64,000 nucleotides of DNA from Pedobacter riviphilus. Its GTDB lineage: Bacteria > Bacteroidota > Bacteroidia > Sphingobacteriales > Sphingobacteriaceae. Positions within the stretch are counted from its first letter, which is position 1. Each line of letters begins with the position of its first letter. A program made the translations under genes and the position numbers. Below the pieces are notes generated by a model. It was not told the origin of the DNA. It was given only the letters and a program-made list of their open reading frames with translations, and ran no database searches. Positions 25,361 through 33,004 of this stretch are shown here, in pieces. The stretch lies in contig NZ_CP061171.1 in the NCBI RefSeq assembly GCF_014692875.1, forward strand, positions 1,054,001-1,118,000, in the 5' to 3' direction.

Positions 25361-26716
25361 TTAAATGTAATTAAATACCAAAGAAAAAGTAGTGCCATTA
25401 TCAGGCATTGAAACAACTTCTATGCTGCCCCTGTGCATTTTCATAATGTTGCGGCTAATGGTTAATCCTATTCCTGACCCATTTTTCCTGGTGGTGTAAA
25501 ATGGAACGAATATTTTTTCAAGATCATTGGCATCTATGCCTTTTCCGTTATCGGTAACATCAATATATAGTTTGGTGTTTTCTAACCGGTAATTTACGTT
25601 GATGTGTGGGTGTTCTCTGTTCTCTACAGCGTAAATACTATTGGTAATGAGGTTGATCAGCACTTGTTCAACTAATTTTAGGTCGAGCTGAATGGTGATT
25701 TTTGAGGAAGTTTGTTCTACATCCAATACCACATTTTTAACTTTGGCAAATGGCTGCATCAATACCTTAATGTGTTTCAGTATTTCACCAATGGTATGCG
25801 ATTCGAGGTTTGGTGTAGGCAGCTCGGCAATTAAGCGATAGTCTTTCACGAAATCCAATAAACCCGATGATCGTCTTTGTATGGTTTGCAAAGCTGTTTT
25901 TAAATCGTCCATTTCATCCTCAGTGAGCATTTTTTTGTTAGTTACCATTTTGTTTATGGTATCTGATAATGAACTGATTGGCGTGATCGAATTTAAGATC
26001 TCATGAGAAATTACACCAATTAATCTATTCCATGCTTCCGTCTCTTTTTGCTCAATCTCATCTTTAATGTTTTGGAAACTGATAATAGTATAATTGTTTC
26101 CGTAAAGATTTAATGGAATAACTTCTGTTGATAATTGAATCAGTTTATCCTGGATCTTCAATTCCAGAAATCTTTTTCCCCCGGCTAAAATCTGCTCTAT
26201 TTCTGTTGCAAAGGCAGGGAGATGCTGCTTTAACCTGTGCCAATACTTATACGCCGGAACACCTAGCAGATTTGAAGCGGCCTGATTAAAAAAAGCAACT
26301 TCTTCATTCTCTTTCTGATTGGTATTGTTTACCACGATTACACCAACGGGAACCTGCTCCAAAATAGTTTTAATCAACTGAAACATGGCTTCTTGTTCCA
26401 ATCTGATCTGTTTATGAACCTGTAAAATATCGCTAAAGGATTCGTATAACTCAGGGAAACTGCCTTTAGTTACTTTATTTTTAAAGTTTAGGGTATGATC
26501 TCTCGTTTTAACGGCTAAAATGAAACGGTTGATATCTGATCGGATCTGATTGATATAGTAATAAAGGGAAATAATTGTACCCAATAAAACTAAAGCTACG
26601 CCAATGATGGTAAACCAGAGCTGGGTATTTTTAATCAGGTAAAATAGGAGATAGCCCAGCAGATTAATAATCAGCAGGCGAAATATTAAACGGAAAGTAA
26701 AACGTTGGTAAAACAT
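25361..26716 (-). CDS. Sensor histidine kinase (NtrY-like)
   Basis: Protein of 451 residues. Two N-terminal membrane segments with a very short loop (LIFRLLIINLLGYLLFYLI, then FTIIGVALVLLGTIISLYYY), a PAS-like sensor (VPVGVIVVNNTNQ...FFNQAASNLLGV), HisKA with phospho-His in VISHEILNSITPISSL, and HATPase with LINLITNSIYA (N box) and DNGKGIDANDLEKIFVPFYT (G1). It lacks a large periplasmic domain, so it likely senses the membrane or an internal cue. Encoded 67 bases after its response regulator on the same strand. Confidence 0.9.
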   Translation of the reverse strand: MFYQRFTFRLIFRLLIINLLGYLLFYLIKNTQLWFTIIGVALVLLGTIISLYYYINQIRSDINRFILAVKTRDHTLNFKNKVTKGSFPELYESFSDILQVHKQIRLEQEAMFQLIKTILEQVPVGVIVVNNTNQKENEEVAFFNQAASNLLGVPAYKYWHRLKQHLPAFATEIEQILAGGKRFLELKIQDKLIQLSTEVIPLNLYGNNYTIISFQNIKDEIEQKETEAWNRLIGVISHEILNSITPISSLSDTINKMVTNKKMLTEDEMDDLKTALQTIQRRSSGLLDFVKDYRLIAELPTPNLESHTIGEILKHIKVLMQPFAKVKNVVLDVEQTSSKITIQLDLKLVEQVLINLITNSIYAVENREHPHINVNYRLENTKLYIDVTDNGKGIDANDLEKIFVPFYTTRKNGSGIGLTISRNIMKMHRGSIEVVSMPDNGTTFSLVFNYI

Positions 26717-26783
26717 GTTTTTAAAGCTGAAAGCTTAAAGGCGAAAGACTAAAGCTTTAAGCTCTGGTCTTTCAGCTTCCAGC

Positions 26784-28154
26784 TTAGATTCCAAATTTCT
26801 CGATTCTTCTATATAGTGCAGCCCGTGTTAAACCAAGTTCTGCTGCAGCTTTTGATATATTTCCTTTGTGCTTATCAATTGCTTTCTGCACCATCATTTT
26901 TTCCATATCCTCCAGCGCCATTTCATCCGGTATGGCGTTGTTCTGTGCGTAGCGCTGTGGACTTAACTGCAAATCTTCTTCTGCAATATCAGCACCATCA
27001 CTCATAATAACAGCTCTTTCTAAAACGTGCTGTAACTCGCGCACATTTCCAGGCCATTTATACTGTAAAAGTGCTTCTTGGGCCTTATTACTCAGTTTTC
27101 GTATGTCTTTATGGTATTTTGAGCTAAAAACCTGCATAAAATGATTGGCCAAAAGTAAAATATCTGTTCCGCGTTTGCGTAAAGCGGGTAATAAAAGCTC
27201 AACGGTGTTAATGCGGAACAGTAAATCCTGCCTAAATGTATTTTTTGCTACCATTTCATTTAAAGGCATATTGGTGGCTGTTATTAAGCGAACATTCACC
27301 TTGCGTTCTTTACTTTCTCCTAAACGGGTAACCGTACGGTTTTGCAAAACGCTTAAGAGTTTAGCTTGAAGCGGTAAAGTTAGATTTCCTATCTCGTCTA
27401 AAAATATTGTTCCGCCATCAGCCAGTTCAAAGCGGCCGGGTTTATCTTCTTTGGCATCGGTAAAAGCACCTTTAGCATAACCAAATAATTCGCTTTCGAA
27501 TAAATTTTCATTTAATGAGCCTAAATCAACATGCATAAACACCTGGTTTTTCCTTTGCGAATTACCATGGATTTCATAAGCGAAAACTTGTTTCCCGGTC
27601 CCGTTTTCGCCCAGAATAAGCACATTGGCATCAGTAGGGGCTACTTTTAAGAGTGTATTCTGTAATTGCTTTATTTCATCTGCCTGCCCAACAATATTCT
27701 CGAAACCACGGGTAAGGTCTTTTTGGAGCGATGAATGTATTTTTTCTAATTTCTTTACCTTTTTGGTCGATTCGCGGAGTTTAGATGCCGAAGAAATAGT
27801 GGCAAACAGCTTTTCATTTTCCCAGGGTTTAAGAATAAAATCCGTAGCTCCTTTTTTAATCGCCTTTACTGCCAGTTCAACATTGCCAAAAGCAGTCATT
27901 AATATTACTACATAATCTTTATCAATCGATAAAATATGTTCTAGCCAATAAAGGCCTTCGCGGCCATCACTGGCCCCTTTTTGGTAGTTCATATCCAGCA
28001 AGATGATATCGATTTCATTTTTGCTCAATAAAACATTGATCTCTTTAGGCGATTTACAGGTAATTACCTGTTTTACCTGCTGCTTTAAAAACAAACGGGC
28101 ACTAAGCAGGATATCGTCGTCATCATCGATAATTAAAACTGTAGCGTCAAGCAT
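26784..28154 (-). CDS. Sigma-54-dependent response regulator (NtrC family)
   Basis: Protein of 456 residues: receiver domain (DDDDD near the N-terminus, phospho-acceptor Asp54 in LLDMNY), AAA+ domain with Walker A GENGTGKQ, the sigma-54 contact loop GAFTDA, Walker B IFLDEIGNL, and a Fis-type HTH (NISKAAAELGLTRAALYRR). It activates sigma-54 polymerase when phosphorylated, presumably by the kinase encoded next. It is divergent from the ABC-permease operon, whose promoter has a sigma-54 match and two palindromes that are good candidates for its binding sites. Confidence 0.92.
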   Translation of the reverse strand: MLDATVLIIDDDDDILLSARLFLKQQVKQVITCKSPKEINVLLSKNEIDIILLDMNYQKGASDGREGLYWLEHILSIDKDYVVILMTAFGNVELAVKAIKKGATDFILKPWENEKLFATISSASKLRESTKKVKKLEKIHSSLQKDLTRGFENIVGQADEIKQLQNTLLKVAPTDANVLILGENGTGKQVFAYEIHGNSQRKNQVFMHVDLGSLNENLFESELFGYAKGAFTDAKEDKPGRFELADGGTIFLDEIGNLTLPLQAKLLSVLQNRTVTRLGESKERKVNVRLITATNMPLNEMVAKNTFRQDLLFRINTVELLLPALRKRGTDILLLANHFMQVFSSKYHKDIRKLSNKAQEALLQYKWPGNVRELQHVLERAVIMSDGADIAEEDLQLSPQRYAQNNAIPDEMALEDMEKMMVQKAIDKHKGNISKAAAELGLTRAALYRRIEKFGI

Positions 28155-28189
28155 AACTTTGAAATTTTGATGTGCTAAAGTAATAAAAC

Positions 28190-28226
28190 TGTCCGCTCTC
28201 GCACATCAACTGTCCGATAATGAACA
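28190..28226 (+). promoter_or_regulatory. Tandem activator binding sites (two 16-bp palindromes, 21 bp apart)
   Basis: Site 1 is TGTCCG-CTCT-CGCACA (28190-28205); site 2 is TGTCCG-ATAA-TGAACA (28211-28226). Both are imperfect palindromes with the same left arm, starts 21 bp (two helix turns) apart, 65-100 bp upstream of the sigma-54 promoter. This is the normal spacing for enhancer sites of NtrC-type activators; the divergent response regulator is the likely ligand. A further inverted repeat, TTGATGTGC (28167-28175) / GCACATCAA (28201-28209), partly overlaps. Confidence 0.55.
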
Positions 28227-28289
28227 TGTAAAAAATAAGATAGCTATTAACTTATTGATTATTAGTTATTTAAATATGTTTTGTGCTTT

Positions 28290-28305
28290 TGGCACAAGCT
28301 TGGCT
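28290..28305 (+). promoter_or_regulatory. Sigma-54 promoter of the adaptor/ABC permease operon
   Basis: TGGCAC-A-AGCT-TGGCT: the GG (28291-28292) and GC (28303-28304) are correctly 12 bp apart, with TGGCAC fully matched and only one mismatch in the TTGCW part. Transcription would start near 28316, about 20 bases before the ATG at 28337. The preceding gene encodes a sigma-54 activator. Confidence 0.65.
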
Positions 28306-28336
28306 ATTAGTGAAACCAAACAGTACAACCGAACAC

Positions 28337-29581
28337 ATGGATAAGAAAATCGAGAAAAAAAGATTTAGCACTAAAACCCTGTTAATTATAGGTGGAGCAA
28401 TTGCCTTTGTGGTAGTTGTAATTTATGGCTATACTTTATCCCTCAAAAAAGTTTATAGCGCAGATGCCGATAAATTAACCATCAGTAAAGTAGAATATGG
28501 CGATTTTGAAGATGTAGTGTTATTAAATGCCAGTGTAGTCCCCTTAACTTCAGTAATTGTAAGTTCGTCGGAAGGTGGAACGGTTGCCGAAATTTTTACT
28601 GAAAATGGTGCTTCTGTTGTAAAAGGAACCCCACTATTAAGAATCTCTAACTCAAATGCCATGTTGAGTTATACCTCAAGCCAAACAGCAGCAACGGAGC
28701 AGATTAACCAGTTGCGGAAATCGCGGTTGGATCTAGAGCAAAATCAAAGGGTTTTAAATCAGGATTTATTAGATGTTGAAAATAATTTGCGAACAGCCGC
28801 CAGGCAATATCGTTTGGATAGCGCATTGTTTAACAAAAAGGTAATTACCTTACAGGAATTTAATAAATCAAGTCAGGATTACGAATATTATCAAGGTAAA
28901 CGCAAAATCGTAAGGCAGGCTATTGCCCAGGAAAACCAAAGTAGAAAGATGCAGTTGGCTCAGATCGATCAATCGATGGGGCAAATGAACGAAAGTTTGG
29001 AAATGATCCGTAAGAACATCGAAAATATGACGATCAAAGCTCCGGTATCCGGTAAACTATCCTCTTACGATCCGGTTATCGGTAAATCGTATAACTCTAA
29101 TGAAATGATCGGAAAAATTGATGTGCTGCAAGGTTATAAACTTCAGGCAGGCGTTGATGAATATTATATCAACCGGGTAAAAGAAGGGCAAACCGCTAAC
29201 TGTGAGTTTAATGGCAAAACTTATAACTTAACAGTGAGTAAAGTGATACCTGAGGTTACAGCAGGTCAGTTTCAGGTAGAAATGGTTTTTAAGGGAGCAG
29301 CACCTGAAGGTTTACGCCGTGGATTATCGTTGCAGACCAAACTAACCTTATCTGATAACAGCAAATCGCTGCTTCTTGCGCAAGGACAGTTTTTCCAGAG
29401 CACAGGAGGCTCTTGGGTATTTGTGGTAAACAATGGTAAAGCCACCAAGAAAAATGTTAAAATCGGACGAAAAAATTATCTGTACTACGAAATACTGGAT
29501 GGTTTGCAGAAAGGTGATGAAGTAATTACCTCGTCTTACGATCAGTTTAACCAGTACGACCAGGTAGAGATTAATAAATAG
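28337..29581 (+). CDS. HlyD/MacA-type periplasmic adaptor protein
   Basis: Protein of 414 residues from the ATG at 28337 (MDKKIEKKRFSTKTLL); an upstream GTG frame at 28283 overlaps the sigma-54 promoter and is rejected. One N-terminal membrane anchor (LLIIGGAIAFVVVVIYGY), lipoyl-like halves (VSSSEGGTVAEIFTENG... and TIKAPVSGKLSSY), a long coiled coil between (about 115-230), then beta-barrel and membrane-proximal domains. It would link the ABC permeases downstream to an outer-membrane channel. First gene of the sigma-54 operon. Confidence 0.88.
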   Translation: MDKKIEKKRFSTKTLLIIGGAIAFVVVVIYGYTLSLKKVYSADADKLTISKVEYGDFEDVVLLNASVVPLTSVIVSSSEGGTVAEIFTENGASVVKGTPLLRISNSNAMLSYTSSQTAATEQINQLRKSRLDLEQNQRVLNQDLLDVENNLRTAARQYRLDSALFNKKVITLQEFNKSSQDYEYYQGKRKIVRQAIAQENQSRKMQLAQIDQSMGQMNESLEMIRKNIENMTIKAPVSGKLSSYDPVIGKSYNSNEMIGKIDVLQGYKLQAGVDEYYINRVKEGQTANCEFNGKTYNLTVSKVIPEVTAGQFQVEMVFKGAAPEGLRRGLSLQTKLTLSDNSKSLLLAQGQFFQSTGGSWVFVVNNGKATKKNVKIGRKNYLYYEILDGLQKGDEVITSSYDQFNQYDQVEINK

Positions 29582-29695
29582 GTTAGCGTTTAGAGGTAGG
29601 TGTTTAGCGCCAATTTAACTGATGATAGATAATTAATATAACCAAGTCTTTATACTTGATACTAAATACTTGATACTAGAATAACACTTGATACT

Positions 29696-30394
29696 ATGAT
29701 TAAAATAGAAAATCTGGAAAAAGTTTACAAGACCGAAGAAGTAGAAACTACGGCACTTAACGGCATTAATCTCCATGTTGAAGCAGGAGAATTTGTTTCT
29801 ATCATGGGACCTTCGGGCTGCGGGAAATCTACTTTGTTAAATGTAATGGGTTTGTTGGATAAGCCTGAAAGCGGAAGTTACAAATTTATAGATACGGAGC
29901 TTTTAACGCTTAACGATAGAGAACGTTCAAATTTCCGTAAAAGAAATATGGGATTCGTTTTTCAGAATTTTAACCTGATCGACGAATTAACCGTTTTCGA
30001 AAACATTGAACTGCCCTTGATTTATAATAAGATTCCTGCCGGAGAACGTAAGAAATTGGTAAATGAAATTATCGAAAGAATGAATATCGTAAACCGTAGC
30101 GGGCATTTCCCTCAACAATTATCGGGTGGACAGCAGCAACGGGTAGCAGTAGCCAGGGCTTTGGTAACGAAACCTAAACTGGTTCTGGCTGATGAGCCTA
30201 CGGGAAACCTTGATAGCTCGCATGGTAATGAAGTAATGGAACTACTTTGCGAACTGAATGAAACCGGAACGACCATTGTAATGGTTACACACTCTAGTCA
30301 TGATGCTAGTTTCTCTAACCGGATCATCAACCTAAAAGATGGACATGTGATATCTGAGAAGATCAATAAAAGCAGAAATGAAGAGTTGATATAA
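29696..30394 (+). CDS. ABC transporter ATP-binding protein (MacB/LolD type), first copy
   Basis: Protein of 232 residues with Walker A GPSGCGKST, Q-loop FVFQNFNLID, signature LSGGQQQRVAVARAL, Walker [14 protein letters not shown] and H-loop VTHSSH. The 114-base gap to the adaptor gene contains three CTTGATACT words at 29655, 29669 and 29687. It should power one or more of the five FtsX-type permeases that follow. Confidence 0.92.
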   Translation: MIKIENLEKVYKTEEVETTALNGINLHVEAGEFVSIMGPSGCGKSTLLNVMGLLDKPESGSYKFIDTELLTLNDRERSNFRKRNMGFVFQNFNLIDELTVFENIELPLIYNKIPAGERKKLVNEIIERMNIVNRSGHFPQQLSGGQQQRVAVARALVTKPKLVLADEPTGNLDSSHGNEVMELLCELNETGTTIVMVTHSSHDASFSNRIINLKDGHVISEKINKSRNEELI

Positions 30395-30474
30395 AGGCCT
30401 AAGGTTAATCTACCTAATGCTTGGTCCTAAACCTTAAACTCGTATAAAAAAGATTTTAGTTTAGTTAATGATAG

Positions 30475-30516
30475 GCCTGCACCCAATCTTCCTGGATAGG
30501 AAGATTGGGTGCAGGC
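30475..30516. repeat. Perfect 18-bp inverted repeat inside the operon
   Basis: Arms GCCTGCACCCAATCTTCC and GGAAGATTGGGTGCAGGC with a six-base loop, between the ATPase and the first permease. There is no T-run, so it is not a standard terminator; a stable mRNA hairpin that sets relative expression or protects transcript ends is more likely. Confidence 0.75.
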
Positions 30517-30561
30517 ATAAGAAAGATAAAGGCCAAACCTACACCCTCAACCTCAAAAAAT

Positions 30562-32931
30562 ATGTTTAAGTTAAATTTAAAAATCGCTTTGCGAAACCTT
30601 TGGAAAAACAAGGGTTTCTCCTTAATTAACATTGGAGGATTAGCCATAGGCTTAGCCAGTTGCATGGTTTTGCTACTGTATGTTGCTTACGAGTGGAGCT
30701 ACGATAAACAGTTCTCCAATCATGATAAAACTTATGTCGTTTATCAAAACATGGAGGCAAGTGGTAAAACTTTTAGCTGGGCGTGGACACCAAATGTTAT
30801 GGCTAAAGAAGTGCAAGAAAAAATCCCTGGCGTTAAATATGCCGCTCACACTACTTATCCGAGAAAACAACTCATTACCGTTGGCGATAATAAGATAAAT
30901 AGCAATGCCGTATTTGCCGATCAGAATTTTATTAAAATATTGGATTATAAATTTCTTGAAGGTAATTCGGCCACAGTTTTAAAAGATGTAAATACCATCA
31001 TCCTCACCAAATCTTTTGCAACAAAGTTATTTGGAAATGAAGATCCTATTAATAAAACAGTAAAGCTCGAAAACGAGGAAGTATTAAAAGTAGAAGCTGT
31101 AATAGAAGATGCTCCCGCAAATAGCAGCTTAACTTTTGAATGCATTATGCCTTGGGCATTGTTCGAAAAGCGTCAACCTTGGGTAAAGGAAGGCAATTGG
31201 GGGAATAACATGTGTTTAACACTTGTTCAGTTAAAGGATAATAACTTTTTCACTAATGCAAATGATCTGATGTATGGTATTTACAAACGCAATCAAAAAG
31301 ATAATACAGCGGTAGCTTTATTGCATCCATTAACCAAATGGCATTTATATGATGATTTTCAAAACGGTAAATCAGTAGGTGGTAAAATAGATCAACTTAA
31401 AATATTTTTATTGCTGGCCTTTTGCATTTTGCTAATTGCCTGTGTAAATTTTATGAATTTATCTACAGCACGATCAGAGCGTAGGGCAAAAGAAGTTGGC
31501 GTTCGTAAAGCAATTGGATCAACACGTAAATCGTTAATTAACCAGTTTTTTTTAGAATCGCTGCTCATCACATTTATCGCCACAGTTTTAGCTTTTATCT
31601 TAATTGAGGTGAGTTTGCCATATTTTAATAGTTTGTTAGATATTAAATTAACAATAGATTATCATAACGGCCTATTTTGGTTAACACTTGTGGGGCTAAT
31701 GGTTTTAACCGGATTTATTGCTGGTAGTTATCCAGCGCTTTATCTATCTTCTTTTGAGCCTATCAAAGTTTTAAAAGGTTTCACGCTTAAAGCAGATTCA
31801 TCCGCTTCCGTGAGGAAAGTATTAGTGGTTGGCCAATTCGTTTTTGCTGCAAGTTTAATTATTTGTACGGCTGTAATTTATCAGCAACTTAATTATGTCA
31901 AAAATAAACCTATTGGTTACGATCAATCCAATTTAATTCAAATAGCAGTAGTTGGCAGAATGAACGATGCTGCTAAGCTAGAATTGCTAAAAACGCAACT
32001 AATAGCAGCTGGTGCAACAACGAGTATTACTTTTTTTAGTACTGATTTTACTGAAGGAGGTGATAATACAACTGGTGTACAATGGGAAGGTAAAAATCCG
32101 AATGAGAAAATTTCTTTTAACCATAGAACAATAGGATATGATTTTGTTGAAACTATTGGCACTAAAATGATTAATGGTAGGGAGTTTTCTGCGAAATTTC
32201 CTAATGATACAGCTAGCGTATTGTTAAATGAGGCGGCTGTGAGAATGATGCAATTAAAAAATCCGATTGGCAAAGTAATTACTTTCTGGGATAAAAAGTT
32301 AACTATAGTTGGTATTGTAAAAGATTTTGTGGTAGAAAGTGCTTATCAAAGAGTGGCCCCAATGATTTTTAGGACAAGTGGAAAGTACGATGCGAGGGTT
32401 ATCATTGCACGTTTAAATCCAAATCAAAACATCAGTTCATCACTGGCTAAAATTGATGATATAGTAAAGCAAATGGAACCCAATTATCCTGTTAACCGCA
32501 AATTTGTGAACGAATCTTTTGAAGTGAAATTTAAAAATGAAAAACTTTTAGGTTCACTTTCAAACTGGTTTGGCGGTTTTGCAATCTTCATTTCCTGTTT
32601 AGGATTATTAGGCCTGGCGCTTTTTATGGCAGAGCAACGCAAAAAGGAAATCAGTATCCGTAAAGTTTTAGGTGCAAGTACTAGCAATATCCTCGTGTTG
32701 TTAAATAAAGATTTTATAAAATTGGTGGCCATTGCCAATCTTATAGCGTTCCCATTAGCATATATTATTGTAAATAAATGGCTTTCAGCTTTCGAGTATC
32801 GCGTCTCTATATCTGCATTGCCGTTTATAGCCGCAATTAGTCTTTCCGTAATCATTGCCATACTCACTGTAAGTATTCAATCGGTTAAAGTAGCGAAGGC
32901 AAACCCGGTGGATGCATTAAAATATGAATAA
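30562..32931 (+). CDS. ABC transporter permease, MacB/FtsX type (permease 1 of 5)
   Basis: Protein of 789 residues from the ATG at 30562 (MFKLNLKIALRNLWKNKGFS); a frame open from 30505 begins inside the intergenic hairpin region. Layout: one N-terminal membrane helix (about 20-42), periplasmic MacB-type domain, a three-helix FtsX block (about 285-400), a single helix near 425-445, second periplasmic domain, and a final FtsX block (about 670-780) ending NPVDALKYE. Such permeases move substrates by coupling ATP hydrolysis to periplasmic mechanics rather than carrying them across the inner membrane. Substrate unknown (antimicrobials, lipoproteins and peptides are known for relatives). Confidence 0.9.
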   Translation: MFKLNLKIALRNLWKNKGFSLINIGGLAIGLASCMVLLLYVAYEWSYDKQFSNHDKTYVVYQNMEASGKTFSWAWTPNVMAKEVQEKIPGVKYAAHTTYPRKQLITVGDNKINSNAVFADQNFIKILDYKFLEGNSATVLKDVNTIILTKSFATKLFGNEDPINKTVKLENEEVLKVEAVIEDAPANSSLTFECIMPWALFEKRQPWVKEGNWGNNMCLTLVQLKDNNFFTNANDLMYGIYKRNQKDNTAVALLHPLTKWHLYDDFQNGKSVGGKIDQLKIFLLLAFCILLIACVNFMNLSTARSERRAKEVGVRKAIGSTRKSLINQFFLESLLITFIATVLAFILIEVSLPYFNSLLDIKLTIDYHNGLFWLTLVGLMVLTGFIAGSYPALYLSSFEPIKVLKGFTLKADSSASVRKVLVVGQFVFAASLIICTAVIYQQLNYVKNKPIGYDQSNLIQIAVVGRMNDAAKLELLKTQLIAAGATTSITFFSTDFTEGGDNTTGVQWEGKNPNEKISFNHRTIGYDFVETIGTKMINGREFSAKFPNDTASVLLNEAAVRMMQLKNPIGKVITFWDKKLTIVGIVKDFVVESAYQRVAPMIFRTSGKYDARVIIARLNPNQNISSSLAKIDDIVKQMEPNYPVNRKFVNESFEVKFKNEKLLGSLSNWFGGFAIFISCLGLLGLALFMAEQRKKEISIRKVLGASTSNILVLLNKDFIKLVAIANLIAFPLAYIIVNKWLSAFEYRVSISALPFIAAISLSVIIAILTVSIQSVKVAKANPVDALKYE

Positions 32932-33004
32932 TACCAGTGTAAAGCGGATGGCGATAAGCGTATAAACGCCCGTCGAAACCCGCTCAACGCCAAACGATAA
33001 AACT

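Noticed and set aside
27625..27915. 96-codon plus-strand open frame
   Set aside because: Antisense shadow of the sigma-54 response regulator; no independent features.
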